This document shows, piece by piece, positions 13,001-27,900 of a DNA stretch of 64,000 nucleotides; the stretch's first letter is position 1; each line of letters begins with the position of its first letter. The DNA lies in NCBI GenBank assembly GCA_013396655.1, contig WBMV01001028.1, positions 76,042 through 140,041 of the forward strand. Reading direction: 5' to 3'. The stretch is from Campylorhamphus procurvoides (Eukaryota; Chordata; Aves; Passeriformes; Dendrocolaptidae). The position numbers and the translations under genes were made by a program. A model generated the notes under the pieces. That model saw only the letters and a program-made list of their open reading frames with translations. It did no database searches and had not been told where the DNA came from.

Positions 13001-15674
13001 TAGTGACTATTATTGCTTATGTTCAAACTTATTGATGCTTTCTTTTATTATAATTTGTTTCTAAAATCTGAGAAAATCATCACTGCTAAAATGGATGTTT
13101 CTTTTCTAAGTTTCCTTTTGTTTCACTTTGTTTAGGGATCCTGTCAAGTTCTTGCTCAAAATCTTTTATCATGGAATTTGAGATTAATTTTGACAATTTC
13201 AGTAATTTTATGTGTGCTTTGCACAAACCCCGTGTTAATTAAGGCACCACTTGGGAATCTATAAAAAGGAAAAAGATGTTTATGTATGTTCAGTAGTGGA
13301 TTATCCATGGATAGACCCTGTCATTATCTAAGTCTTACATGTACTCATATTCTGAGAGTGCAGCAGATACCTTGGGAAAAAACTAAATCCAGATTTCTTC
13401 TTCTATCAACCCCTATTCAAATGTAAAGTAAATTTAACAGGGAGAGAATTCTAGTGTTCACTTTCTAAAGCCTTGTTAAAGTGTTCTTAGAGTAATGGAG
13501 CTAAAATTTGCCTTCATATTCCTAATTTCCATATGTTCATTGTCAGTTTCAGTAACTCTGAAGAAGGCAGAGATGTGTACATGAGACATTATCAGCTACT
13601 TCAGATGTTTTTGGTCCAGATTCTCTGCACCTTTAGTTTTTTACATCTTCACGTGATGCTCCAAGGAGTCTAAATGTTTTTCAGAATTTAAACCTTTCTC
13701 CTTTTCTTTTCCTTGTTGGCACTGGTGTGTGCCAGAGACCTTCTGTGAATGAATTTCACTATAATACAGCTCCAAGTTGAACCTCTAACTGTATCTAACT
13801 CTATCTGTGCATCTTCTGCACCGTGCAATTTAAAAATCTTAGTTCCTTATTTTCTGCCCTTCTTTTTCTGTTTTAGCTTACAAATACATGCACATATATC
13901 AGAAACGGGGGGTTTGGGGTGGCTTTTTTTTTTTGGTACATCACTTTCTGTTGATTCTTTTTATCATATGGGATCTCCTGTTTCACTTCTAGTATTTGCT
14001 ACTTCCATTTGTTTCATTCCAGGTGCCACCACTCCTTTTTTCTTAAAGTTTTATCTTAAATATGCATGTTTTATAATGTGAAGCTCTCTCTCACCTTCTT
14101 TCATGAAACCCTTCATTAACAGTAACACAACTAAGTTTCCTTTCTGCTATATAGAAGATTCGGGAAACTTAAGTCCCATTCACTGCTCAGCTACAAATAT
14201 TGTTTATGGTTGATAATTCTCCTAAGATCCAGAGCCTAAGTTAATGGTAAAGCACCAGAGCTGCTTATTCATCTCACAGAAATTTGGAGAAGAAAAATTA
14301 CACTGCAAATATGGAGGAATGCAGAGCAAGGACAACGTGCATCCCTCCATTATCCAGACAGATAAACGTCCCTGGCAAAGTTCCCTCTTTTCTGGAATGG
14401 TTTTAATTTGCTTTGGTTGTACTTTGTATGGCGGCATTTCTCTTGATTTAAGGAATTATCTTAGCAATTCTCCTTGAAGAAGTTGCCTTTGGAGGTGGAG
14501 AGGGAGTTTACTGTCCCTGGGAACTGTCACCTGTTCCTCCAGGTTTTTGTGCTCAGATGTACTGTCAAGAGATTGTTATGTCCCCGTGGAGCAAAAGACA
14601 GATTGCAAACTCAGATCCTGTGCTTTCACAAGGACAGTAATGTTTGTGGGATATACTGCAGAAGAGAAGGAAAAACCCCCACCTTTTGAGAAGTAGGGAG
14701 AAGGGCTAATGCAAGATTCTCTCAGGGTCTGCACAGTTTTTGTTTTCATGTCTATAAACAGAGAGAATTGTTGTTAAACAAGGATGAATGACATTTTTTT
14801 TTTCCAGAATGAGAGGAAATTGTGAAAAGCTGGGTTCCTTGTCATTTTGTGGCTCATCAAAAACTAAAGAAAGATCTACACTTATGATTCAAAAGAAAAT
14901 GCAGCAAAGAACAGGATACAAAATGCCTTACTAGCGTTAAGATTCTAGTCTTAACATGTCTCTTAAGAGTTTTTATTGAATCAGACAAACTTTTTGCTTG
15001 GTTTTAGAGTTATTAATAGTTTAATAGCTACAACAATTTACTTCAAATTTTAATTGTATAAACTTTCACTGCTGGGTAATTTTTCATTAACTACCTCAGG
15101 GAGCCTTTCAGAGGGAGTACAGAGGTCAGCATAGCAATACCTGGCTGAACAGGCTCCTCATATAAAAACTTAGAGAAGTTGAGGTTGTCATATTGAAAAT
15201 AGAACCTGAGATCGTGTTTGATTGTCTAATTAGGAGTTATTCAGTTCTGCAATCTTGATTATATGTACTGTTGTAAAACAGTTTTATGCTGTTATGCCTC
15301 TCTCTGTGTTTTCACACTTGTTTAACAAGGTCTTTCTTCTAAGAATATTAACCACAATCTTCCAAAGGAATAACAAATTGTTGTTTTTTTGTTCCCTAAC
15401 AATTAAAAACAAAAGAGAATAAGTAAATCTGTAGAAATGCCAGATGTAAAAGGCAAATAAAAATAAACTCATGTTCAGCCAAAAATCCTAGGAAGCAAAA
15501 TCACATAGTCTATAAAAAACCCCATAATTATTCTACAGAAAAAACCCCACAGGTTCCAGGAGAGGATATTATGGCAACAGTGCTGCACAGAATTATATGC
15601 TTTCAAGCTCCCTACATTTTATGAGCAATATTGTTCTTTGAACTGTAATATTTGACTCACAAATATTTGTTAAG

Positions 15675-15730
15675 AAAAGGAAGCAAGGAAAGGAAGAAAG
15701 GAAAGGGAAGGTTTGGGAANGAGGGAAGGC
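15675..15730 (+). repeat. Purine-rich GGAA/GAAA tract with one N
   Basis: A near-pure A/G stretch built from GGAA, GAAAGG and AAGGAAG steps, with one ambiguous base at 15720. The N probably reflects an unresolved repeat or polymorphic position, not a scaffold gap. Confidence 0.7.
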
Positions 15731-16744
15731 TCTATTCAGAATTGGGAAAGATGTACTATAAAATGCATTTCTAACAAGACCAGCAGTGCTCTAACTGATT
15801 TAATCTGCTAAGCTCAGGTGTGCTACATGTGTAACCTATAAAAATTGAGAATTTTTTAAATTTGGAAGGCAAGTTGCTCAAGGTTAATAAGCCTGTCTCC
15901 AGGAATGGAAAATAATTTGATAGCACTCAGTTTTGTTGCTTTATTGCAGAAAAGCAAAAGCGACATCCAACAAGACCTTTGTAACTGAGACCTTTATCTA
16001 TTAAGAGCTCTATATAAACCCTTTACCAAACTTCATGGAGTAATTTAACAGAAAATGTTTGTTTCTTCAAAACCAGAGCTTCTCTATTTAAGTATAAAAC
16101 TATCTAGAAAACATATTCTTAGGAGAGAGGTTTTTTGTAAGCATAGCTCATACATGTTTAGAAAGTAATTGACCTGTAGCCCACAGCTTTTGAATTTGAG
16201 AATATTACTTTAAAAGTTGTAGGGTTATATCAGGAAACTTGAATAATTTCCATTAATGACAACTTTATTGCAACTAGTGTGTTTATTTTGCTTTTTCTAT
16301 TCATAGGGTTTTTATGTTGTTCAGGCAGCAGTCTCCAAACACAGAATTTCTGTGCTGCTTATTTCACAGTGAAAATTTCACCACCATAATTTTTCCTGTT
16401 GTTTTTCTGCTTATGGCCAAACTAAAATATGGATAAAATTATGAAGAGGTCAGAAGTGGCAAAGGTCTGTCCTTTAGTTTCCATTTCTGTGGTTATAAAC
16501 TCATAAACCAAATCAGGAAAATAAGTGTTGCAGTATATACAAATTTCTTATCTGACCTTTAATTTCATACTTTTGTCAAAATAGAATAATTATGTCCTAT
16601 GTACTTGATATTTAACTGGACTTAGTCTATGCACAGTTACTGAACAGAAGGGCTTAGCAATTTCAGGTGCATAAAACTCTTCTGGCAATCCTCACCCTGC
16701 AGTAGGGGAAGATTTGCAAGCAGCTGCTGCTGAATAGAATATAT

Positions 16745-16848
16745 CCCAGTTAATAAAATGAAAGCATAGAGATGAATAAAAAAATACAATATGATGAATA
16801 AAATGTATCACCAAATAAAATATGGTGAATAAAATACAAGTTCCACAG
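16745..16848 (+). repeat. Degenerate AATAAAATA-type tandem repeat
   Basis: Units resembling GATGAATAAAA and GGTGAATAAAA recur four or five times with substitutions. They give an A-rich repeat with many AATAAA hexamers that are compositional, not polyadenylation signals of a visible gene. Confidence 0.6.
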
Positions 16849-18737
16849 TCCCTTTCTTTTTACTGGAAAAAAAAATAGAATTTTTCAACTCCTTTACAAT
16901 ACCTGGTATTGCACTTTTTATTCAGAATGTTTGCTTGAAGATGGGGACAATGGTTTTGGTCTGATCCAGGTTTTGTTTTCAGGATTTTTTTCTACTTACA
17001 TCTTTCAGTGTCTTCAGAGGACTTCAGGTATTCATCTTCACACATTAAAGGAACTCCCTGAGCGAGTGCTGGAGCAGGGAATTGAAAATATCTCAGTTCA
17101 CATAAGAAGTCTCAGCTCTTCTGAAAACCTGCATGGCCTCAGTGTTGTGGTAACCCTTGCTTTCTCTCCTTCAGTGTTGCTGGGCAGCCTTTGCTGGAGC
17201 TTAGAAGGCTGTCTCTACCCCAAGGTGGCAAGTAGTTAAGGCTTTAGACAGTTTTCTGGATGAGCTAGGCAAGTGAACCTAGATCCACTTGGGTCTGATC
17301 CCAGTGAAGCTGACAATAGTCACATTTCTGATGTTTCTGCAGGTTTTGTGTCTTCTTGTCTTTTAGAGACAGGAAATGCAATTGATGTCCTTTTCATATG
17401 CTGGTAGATGTAGTTGGAAAGCTTCTTAGAAAGGTAAGCTAAAGAAGGGACAAAAGCCAGTCCATGCCCAGCTGGATCCTAGACATGGAGACAACTGGTC
17501 CTAGTAAGACTACAGTGTCTACATGTAGGGAGGAGGCAAATCTCCTAAGCAAAGATTGTAAGCAACTTGATTACTCTGATTTATATTTAGGACTTTAGCC
17601 TTTCAGGAGATTGACTTGAGGACCAATCCATGTTTTTTTAGCTCTTGTTTCCATTTGGGAATACTTTGATATCTCTGGCGCTTTCACTTATTTAATTTGT
17701 TATATTCAAAATGGTATTTTGAAGTGAAAGTAGAAATCTGTGAGTACTCATGGGAAAATTTCAGTATATTCAACATTTTAAGCCTTCAACTTTCCAGCCT
17801 GAAAACTCTCTGCACTCTGACAGCTCTCCTCAGCCACAAAGCCCTAGTGCAGTTCTAAGTCTCCACTATCCAAGACTAAACAACTCTAATTACTGAATTA
17901 TGCCCCATATACCAAGTTGGACTCAACATCTTCTATGAGACACAGTGCAGAGCAATATTAAAACTGCATTTATTTAGCATAGCAAATGATTTAAACAGGA
18001 CAACTTCTAGCCAGAGACACTGTGCTGAGCTATGGCCTGTTTTATGAGAAATCATTGCTCTGCAATTAGTATTTTCGAAAGGCTGTTGTCCTGGCAAGGT
18101 AAATCAGTTTGACACTGACATATTTCCTGATCTTGGGATATTGGTAAATACACTATTTTCTTTTCCCTGTCAGGGAATTACCAGAAAAGAAACTGGAGAC
18201 TCAGAGTTTGTATTTGTAGAGCAATTATTTCCTGTGTTATTTGTCTAGGAAACAACAGGCATGAGGTTACTCTAAATATGTTATTCTGTCAAGGAATAAG
18301 AGAATAAAATGCCTATTGAATTTTTTTATTATTATTATTTTTCCATGGCTAGCTTGGTAGGTGGACTAAAAGCACATTTTTGATTCAAACATACCACTTC
18401 TTCCGTGTGAAAAAAAAAATATAAAAATCACAAGCTAAGGCTTAGAAATAGAGTTTAATTCTTCCTTGAGCTGACAGCATATTAAGTGGAAACTTGTCTT
18501 CCAGGAACAGCACGATGACACCATCTCTTTGTGTAAATGTCTTTTCAAGTAAAGTTTGAATTTCTTTTCTTTTTGCAAATATATTATTTGCTGAAATACA
18601 TTTCCCCCACTCAAGCAGAAGAGCACTTTATATTACTCTGTGAATTGCAGTTCGTGAAGGGACAGAAGAACAGGTAATGGATTTAAAGTGGGAGAGGACA
18701 GGTTTAGATTACATATAAAGTAATCCCTTATACCACC

Positions 18738-18922
18738 ACCCTCTGAGGGTGGTGAGCCCCTGGCACAGGTTGCCCAGAGAAGCTGTGGCTGTCTCATCCC
18801 TGGAAGTGTTGAAGGCTGGGTTGGACAGTGCTTGGAGCAACCTGGGATACGGAAGATGGAACAAGATGGTGTTTAAGGCCTCTCGCAACCCAAACCATTC
18901 TATTATTCTACCATTCTGTGAT
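18738..18922 (+). mobile_element. CR1 LINE 3' tail
   Basis: This is the same CR1 3' end as at 2.2 kb but better preserved. It has 'GAGGGTGGTGAGCCCCTGG', 'CAGGTTGCCCAGAGAAGCTG', 'CATCCCTGGAAGTGTTGAAG', 'GGTTGGACAGTGCTTGGAGC' and the terminal 'CGCAACCCAAACCATTCTA' followed by ATTCT-type end repeats. The copy is 5'-truncated. Confidence 0.93.
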
Positions 18923-21900
18923 GAGGAAGACATAACCACAGCAGTGGAGGATGTTGCCAGGGTCCTCCCAGCCCATGCAGCTCATCAGATGATGCAGCAG
19001 CCTCAGAGAAGTGATGTGCAATAGGAAGTGACACATTGCATGTCCAGCTCCTGGCAGATGAGGTGACTCAGCCTGTTCCCAGGGTGATGCCTGTAACATA
19101 TATGCTGCTGGGTCCCCATTTTTACTCTGGTTGTAAGCTGCTGGTGGCTGCCACCCTGTTCCATTGTGTGTTCATCTCATGACAAGGGTTCAGATGGAAT
19201 ACTTTCTTCAAAGTGCAGTTAAAAATTCAAGGGTATTCTAAGAGATGAAAGAAGATTTTTCAAAGTTCGTGAGAGAAGTGGGAAAGAAATACAGGAATAT
19301 TAACTTATATTTACTCAGTCTGACATACCACACTTCTCTGAGGAAAAAAACCTGCATTTTGTAAAAACCTTACAAAGGGATTGAAATACAATGTGACTCT
19401 GTATTAGAGATTCATATTCCCTATCTGAACGTAGGACATGATTGCAGAAGGTATGGCTTCACCTCACTGTTGTATAAACCTAACTAAATGTAGGTTTTTT
19501 TGCTGTCACAATTTCTGTTTCCAGAAAACCATGTATATTTTTATAAAAGAAGGTTGCTATGTATAAGCTTCTTTCCCTAAAATGTTCTGTTTCTACTGGT
19601 AGCAATGAAAGAAAAACAAGTCTAGAGTAGTTCTGAACCCACCAACTATGGGAAACTAAGACATGAGATGTGCACTGTTTTTTAACTCAGACAACTCTTA
19701 GTTGCCATTACTTATCTACCATTTCTTCATTAGCATTTTGGCCAGGAAATGTGTTCCAAATGCATCAATGAAAGGGGAGGATGTTGCCAAAGACATGCTC
19801 AAGTGACTTATCCTTTCTTTTTCCTAAATGGGAACATTATCACTGATGCTGTTGCTGCTGTTACTGAGTTTCCTGGTTTCATAATATGCATCTGGCTAAA
19901 GATTTAACACCTTTTTTTCCATAGATGCCATTTCATCTTAAAGATTTATGCTTCTTGGAAGTTTCCTATTACTTTCCTGAATTCTGCTTTAAGTTCCTTT
20001 GTAAGAACTTTGGAGGCTAAACCTTTGTCTCTGCTGAAAGGACAGTACAGCAAGGCTCAAGCAAAAACATTGACATTTGAAGTCTAAATTATCTATTTAA
20101 GAGACAACAAGTCTCAATAGCAACAGTATGGTTAAAAGCTATTATGAGGGAAACTCTCTTAGCATCTACAGGATCCTGATCTACATCTTTTCTCTGACCC
20201 TTTGCTTTGCTTCAAGCATTCCCCAGGTTACAGTACAATGGGTACAATGTGAAGTGAGGGTTGTGGTAAGTTGTCGGCTTCCGAGGTTCCTCAGTGTGAT
20301 TTAGTGCTGAGGACTTCTTTCTTTTCAGCCTTGGGTCCACTAGGGATTATTTTTGTACTTATTATTTTCATACCAAAATCTGCTTGTACTTTTTTCGTTG
20401 GTAGCTTTTCCCATTGGTTTCCAGTTGTTCAATCTTTCTGTTTCTGTTTGTCATTGTCAAAACTGGCTTTACCTGAAACCCAAGAGCCTGTGCCCCTCGG
20501 GTGACCACTGTGATCTATGTGTAAAGGCTTTGCCCTCTGGTCCCATCTCGGCACTCTACCACACAACATCTTAGTTTACAGGCACAGACAGTTCAGTCCA
20601 CACAGAAAAACTACTTGTTATCATTATAAACCAAGGGATAGTTAAACCAAATCAAGTTCATTGTTGCCTTGAAAAAGGTGAAACAGCTTAAAAAAATCCA
20701 ACAGCTTAAAAAAGCTGAAACAGTTCAGGTCAAGAAAAGGCCAGAGGTCTGTGTCTTGAGACCCTGTTCTGCCAAAACTCATGTTTACTGGTCTGCAGTT
20801 TCATATCCAGTTTTGCATGCACAACCAAGCAGAGAATAGAAATAACTCAACTGGGGCAGGAGGGCATGTCCTGGGTCAGAACAAGAGAGAACAGAGTCTT
20901 GTGAGAAATATCTGCTCCTACAAATTTAACCTCCCCACCCCCTCAGCCTGTTTCATTGCTAGTTACCCAAATTCATTTAACCTGCTCCTTACCTGTAAGT
21001 TGTTTTGGTCTTACCAAAAAGCAAACTTCGTATTACAGTAATTTCGGTGAAATCAGCTGAGAGTAAGCTGGAGATTTCATTGTGTTCATTGTAGTCACGG
21101 AAGCTTATGTTTGCACCTTAAATTCTTAGGATTTGCAAAGAATCTGTGGATTTACATGAACACAGATGAGAAGTGAAATAGCTGTTGATATGCAGACTTT
21201 GTAGACAGGATAAACAATTAGCAGTTGGATTCCTTTTCTTTTTGATAGAGCAATTGCCAGAGTAACTGGTTTGTACAGCTTTTCCTCTGTTGTGTTGATG
21301 ATGTGCTCAGGTCCAAAGGGTATCAGCCACCATCTCAAAGCAGAATCCGATCAAAAGAGACTGGTCCAGGTTTTGTCTCATCAACCCTTGAAAAACTTCC
21401 AGGCTGAGCAACCAGCAGTACTACCAGCCAATCCTCAGGACAGAAAGGTTTCTCCTTACATCCAGCTTGTCTCTGGTTCCAGCTGCCTCCTCTTGCCCTC
21501 CTGCCAGGTACTGCTGTGAGGAGCCCACCCTGCCCACTCAGTCCCTGCCCTGACATGCTGACACAAGAATTGTTGATTTAATGAGATTCTGTGAGAGCTT
21601 TTTGGACTGTGTGGTTTAAAGATGCCCTGTGATCTGTTTCATTATGTGCTGACTTTCTCAGAAGGATCAAAATGCACAGCTTAGAAAATACCTTCTGAAC
21701 TCATGTTGAAGATCTTAAAACAGTGCCTGAATTATGAATGATCCACCTCAGCATGATGAGGCTTGTCTTTCTTTAATCACAGTATGACATTTCTCCTAAA
21801 GAATCATCCTAGAAACTTAATCAGAACAAATTTTTTAGTGAATAGAAAAAAAAAATAGAAAGAAGTGACATCTTTTTTCACATTACATGGCTCTTGTTTC

Positions 21901-24900
21901 CCACACATCTATGTTACTTCATCCAGAAAACCATATTTCTGAAGCCCTCCTCTCTCTGAGTTATGAGCTTTCTTTCAGAGCAATGCATGAACTCCTGAGC
22001 TGTGCCTTACTAGAGATGTGAAGGTAGGTGGATTGTGCATTAACAATAATTGGGATATTGAATCACATCTCTAGTATTTTTATGGTTACATTGACTTTTT
22101 CACAGTACTCTGTGGCTAAAAATGAGAAATTACCCTTAGGCATGTTTTAAGGATACTGAAACTTAAGAAGTACATTTAATTTGTGTCTGGCAACAGGACT
22201 GTTTCCCATTTTTCTATAGTTCTACTGGAATTTAATTTCAGTTTCAAACACCATAAGACAAATAAAGAATTTTATAGTTCAGTGTTTGAGCCAAACATGG
22301 ATTTAAAACTTAAGACTAGAAAAGGTGACTAATTTTTAGGAAAGAAAAATACTTGAAACTGTGCTTTCAGGATTAAGATTTTTTTTTTTTGGCTAAAAAT
22401 TATTCCTTTCCCTCTTAAAAATCATGTATGAAGAGTATAATTCAATTTATAGGCCTAACTTTTAAATATTATTTCATATATTTCTTTTTTCCCCTACACT
22501 GTTCTGTAACTTCTGAACTGCAATTCTTACCACTTTGAAACTGCAATTCTAGTGTTTTTCCTATTTTTAATACTTACCAGTTCCAAATTGAAGAACAGAC
22601 AGTTCTGACAGTGAAATATACTTCATGTAAATATATTCTTTTTCACTAGTCTCTTGATATTACTTGCAATGGGGGGAACTTTAAAATAGTCTATACTGAT
22701 TTATTTTTGAGAAGCTGTTAGAAATTATTAATATTTTCAGTACATCTGCAGTGTGTGTAGTACTGTTTGCTAAAAGAGTAGGATTTTTTGTGTATATCTT
22801 TAGCTAGGAAAAAGGAGCTACAGAATGGTTCTACAGAAGTTGTTTTAATTAAATATACAATGTTTAAAAAGTAAAGAAGCATTGAGGGAAACATCTAGTA
22901 ATTAGGTGTGGTGGGTTTTCTCATGGCACCTTGAAACTATGGAATAGCCTTTGGAATACTGGACCATCTTTTACTTTTCATTATTGACAGTAACTCTTTG
23001 AGATTGGTTTTAGTTTATTTTTTTCTCCCCTTAAACACTTTGTCAGCTCCTGAATTCAACAATCTTTCTTGTCCTTCTGTCATTTCACTCATTTTTCTTC
23101 ATTCTGAACTAGTTTCATGCCTTCTCTTTGAGCTCCTTGTGAACAAACACTTTTTAAATCAAGTAGGTATGAAAAAGGTAAGATAATTAGTGGATGCAGA
23201 AAAAAATGGGCAAGGTGGGACAGAGAAAATAAATCCACATCTGAACACCCTGCCATGTACATTGTGCTCTGGCACTGCCAGTTCATTTTCTTGACTCTGC
23301 AAAACAACTTCAGAATCTCAAGTTGTGGACCAGACCACAATTATGAAATCACAATAAATGATACAACCTACCTATTTTTTCAAGAATGCTGTTGCTGTTT
23401 TCAGCTGACAGGACTTTTTTCATTTCTCCATCTACAAATACTCAGCTTGGTTCTTGAAGCCACTACAGTCATCACATGGACTTCATCCTGGACACTGGTT
23501 CCAGACAGTTTTCTGACCAGTACAGTCTCAGAGTTATACTTGGAATTGGCTCGAACTTTGCTTTAAATCTTTTCCATGAAGAAACTCCACTAATTTATAG
23601 TTCTGAATTTATGACGCTTTTGAGATCATGAGCAATACAACATTTGTCACAGTGTGAGGGCAACCACAAGGTAGCAGTCTGTGTTCTCCTGCACAGGAGC
23701 CACATGAGCCAAGAAACACTGGCAACTGTGCCTGAGAGGGGACATGGTGTTTATAATGGCTGTAATGAGGGCTACAAGGGGTAAGCTTCATTAAGCACTT
23801 GTCACAGCACTTGCTGTCTGAACCAATACTGCTGTTTGACATCTCTGTTGACATGCTCTGGCATTTTAATGCTAACCTACATATCCATCTTCATACATAT
23901 TGTTTTCCTCTTTCCTTGTGTCAAAATAGCAATTAATTTCCAGCCTACCACTGACAACAATGCACTGAGACAAAGTTCAAGGAGTGTTTTATAAACGCCC
24001 AGAAATGTTGAGTAGTTAAGTCGAAGTGTTAGTGCTTGACATTGATTTATACCTTCTTCATGCACCACATGCCATTTTCTCATTTAAAAGTGAGCTTTAC
24101 TGGTTGCATGGCATTTTTTCTCTGACTATTGGTTTGCTGTTTTGCATAAATTGGTGTGCCATGAGTATGCCACACTGGGATTTCAAATACTGAGTTAATT
24201 TCAGTATGAACTGGGAAGAGCTGAAGGGGGAGGCTTAATAAAGGAAAAAGAAAATACAAATAGTGTTGCCAGGTCACTGATAAAGGAAGTTTTCTGTGTA
24301 TAAAGCAACATAATTTTCCAGACTCTTCTGTCCTTTTGGTATGAATCCATATCTGAAGTGCATTAGGTGATACAATTAACATCAGTCTTCTGTACATTCC
24401 CCATAAGAGAATAAAATTTGTCTTGTTTAAAAATTTCTTTTGTTTCTGGGTCTTGGCCTTGAAGAAGATTACATGTAAGTTGTTTTATTAAAAGTCCTGA
24501 TATCTTCCAATCATAAAAAAAATCCATATTTCTTTCTTCCCCTCTGATCTTCTTAGTAGTCCTTTACTGAAAGTTTTCTGGTTATGAAAGTTCAACCATC
24601 ATAAACATACTGTATGACAGTACATACTGAACAACAGACACTATCTGAATTCAGCCACTTTTCTTCCATTCAACAGAACCTCCTTTAAATAATTTCTTTA
24701 TATATTCTTGTATTCTTTTCTAAGGAAATAAAGCAGGCATTCTCCTTGCATTTCAATTATTTAAAAAACTCAGCTGCTAAAATGCTGTGCTATAGCTCAG
24801 CTCCTCTGCCATGGGGAGTTTAATTATTGGTTTGAATGGAAGCAGAATAGGAACATGTCTTGAGGCAGGAGAAGCATTATTAAGAAGGCATCTAGCATAG

Positions 24901-27900
24901 AAGAGGTGTGCAAAACCATTTGGCATATCTCCATTTATTTAATAAAAAGAAAATCAGTTTCTGAGAGTTGGAAAGCATGTGAGCTTATTCCTGAAAAACA
25001 ATTCCGTAACAGCTGTGTGTGCCTCTGCTTTCTTGACTATAATTATTGCTAGGTCCTATTTTCAGTGATATGTAGAGAAATCAATTAAAAACTTACCTAG
25101 AGTTTTGTTTAGGGATTGAAGTGTAAAGCTAGATCTAGCAGTAAAAGATGGAAGTTTGTTACTGAAAAAAAAGAGGATTTATGTTTGTGCACAACTGCTT
25201 TTGTCACTTGAGGATTTATTGGTCAACTAAACAGAATCACTAAGACAAATCACCATACTCACTCTTAGCTGACCTCATTGACACACCAAAGCTGAATGGC
25301 CCTCTTTGTTTGAGGAGCACAAGGTACAACAGAGGAAAACCAAAAGCAAGTGCATACGTTTCTTGGAATCGAGGAATCATCTGATTTCTACACAAGCCTA
25401 CCAATGGCTCCTCCACAAATGCCATTCAAAGACTTGTTATTTAATTCCTTTACGCTGTGTTGTATGAACAGGATTTAATGGGAAAAAATACATTGTGATG
25501 CTTAGAGTTAAAAGCAAGGGTTTGATTTGGTGGGAGTTTGGTCAGTGCACTCTGCAGGAACGATAGAGGCATTCTCTCTCAAAGAGTTTTCACCACCATG
25601 AATGCTTTGTGGGGTCTTTACTGGGTTACAGTTAAGTTTGTGCTGTCAAGAAAAAGCCTTGTCTCTGTAAAATCATTTTATTTCTATAATACAATGGACT
25701 TTGCAACTGATACAGATACTCACTTTGCTCCATGAGCCAAGACCTTTTCTGATGTTCTGTTGAAAGGCTGGGTGGTGTCAGGGTTGGCAGATGACACTTG
25801 ACCAGCGTCAGGCTTTGATGATATGGTATTGGGTCAGTTATTGCAACAACCCCTTGGCAGTTTTGGCTCTGTGTGGTAGATTAATAGAGTCAGCACCCAG
25901 TGTCTTCCAGAATTTCTCCTTTCCAAAGTGATGTAGGTGTGGAAACAAACCGCAGGGAATACACATGTATACTATCAATTAAATGAAATAACTGTGAACA
26001 AGAAGCTGCATATTTTATTTCTTAATCATTTTCTACATAAAAAGCAGGAGTCATAAAATGACCATATCAAAAGAAATCCCATGGGAATCTTATTCAAGGC
26101 TGTGCTTCATTATGATCTTGAAGTTCTAGTGACAAGAATTATGTATCAGTGCAGAATGTGGATATGGATCCTTTTGTACCTCACATATTCAGAGAAGGAG
26201 GATACCTCCCACACCAACCAGTCCAATACAGCATTTTAGCAGAGACATTTCTGAGATCCTTCTTCCTTGTACTATGCCCCTCTGCAACATCTACCAACTC
26301 ACAAGTCTCTGTGTGACTGTGCCGTATGGCTAATGCTGTTTTAAATGCAGATCCTGGCATTTAATACAATTAAGTGAGAGTGTTGTCATTACACAAACAA
26401 TTTGCAACAAGATTATCCCTAGGGCTCAAAACCTTCAAGTAATTGAATGAAATAGCAAACTGCAAACAATAATAAATGTGCACAGAAGTTTGACAAGGAG
26501 ACAGCAGATGCAAATAAAATTGAGCAGAGAAGCCCACTGCTGATGAAACATTACCAGCTGGAGTGTAGCTGCCTGCCTCTAGGGAGCTGTTGGGATGCCA
26601 ATGTATAAATTAATGTGCTGCAGAGAAAGAAAAAGAATAGGAACAGCAATTAATGGATTACAACAAATACTTGGCATCTGAGTTTTGATCAACTTGAAAG
26701 ACAATTACTTGGTTTTGAGTATGTGAAATTGCCTACGGCATGCTTTGGGAATATTCCCTAAGGTGTACTGCTCCTCTGAATAAAGCTGTCCAGGAAGGAG
26801 TGTTTCATATATACCATTTCTTTCATGCAAATGTGTGATATTTGGTCCCATTTGCATGAGCTTCTCAGCTTCAGGATGGACTTCCTGGTGGCTCACACTA
26901 GCCTGCTCAATCTACGGTACCTTTTGGGCAAGTGCTCAGACTAAAAGTTCCCTATTACCTGTTTGTTTCCTCTGGGACTTCTGCTTGATTGTAAAATTTA
27001 CCACTTTTTTTTGTTTCTCTTGTGTGGGTATCTTTCAGCTGAAACTCACCTGTGTGCCCTACTGCTGGCAGGTAAGATCTCCTTGCAGTCTAGAAAACAA
27101 CCTTTTAACTCTCTTTGATTTGCACACAGATATTCACTGCCTTTACCTTTTCATCTCAGATGCTTAGACATTTTTTCCTCCAATACCTGTGATAAACAGC
27201 ATACCTAAGGTGATCCTCAATATGGTAGGCATGCAGCACCCAAAGTGTTCCTAATCTTGTGGGAACTATCTGCTGCTCCTGAGTCCCTCCTTTTCTGTTT
27301 ATTTCTGTACTTATGGCAAATGATGTTCCCGCCAATGTTTTAGGCAGTTTGGTCTAAACACAACACCATGAATAGAAGAAGCTGAAGAGATAAATGTACA
27401 TTTTTCTGAACAATTTACCTGAACTTGGTATTTCGAGTTACATTGCTGATATAAGTGAGAAATCCCTAGAAAATTAATTCCTGGCAACTAAGTGAAAAGT
27501 AATTAAATTTTGCATATATTTCTTAGATTACTTGGATACAGAATGGGAAAAAGGATGTTCTCTCTTCATACAGGTGTGGTATAACCTAGTGTGGGAATAT
27601 CTAGACTCCAAGTTTTATTCTCAAGTAACTTAAAATATTTGCATAGGAAGCTGGATCCCAAAAAAATAAAAGGTGAATATTACCTGCAACACCCGATAGA
27701 GCATCCATGCTTTTGAGTCCAGTGGGCTCAAAACATAGGTTTTGAAACCTGCTCATCAACACCTAGGTAGCCACCTTAATTTCTGGACTTTGAAGTATGG
27801 GAGGAGAGAATATAAAGTCTGTTACACCTGAGACAAAGCAACAAGGCAAAAAGTCACTGCCCTGAAAATGTATATCAGGGATGAACAAAATAATTCACTT

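Larger units (their letters stand above)
10035..18735. other. Non-coding stretch, possible conserved element near 11.6 kb
   Basis: No open frame carries a recognisable domain. The sequence from about 11605 to 11840 is less repetitive than its surroundings and contains CTGTCAATCA, which matches the PBX/MEIS composite motif on the other strand. It could be a conserved non-coding element but cannot be judged without an alignment. A single unresolved base sits at 15720 in a purine-rich GGAA tract (about 15675-15730). Confidence 0.45.

Noticed and set aside
16745..16848. Many AATAAA hexamers as polyadenylation signals
   Set aside because: They belong to a degenerate tandem repeat and no gene lies upstream.
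18709..19099. ORFs at 18.7-19.1 kb
   Set aside because: Mostly CR1 tail read in several frames; there is no protein family.
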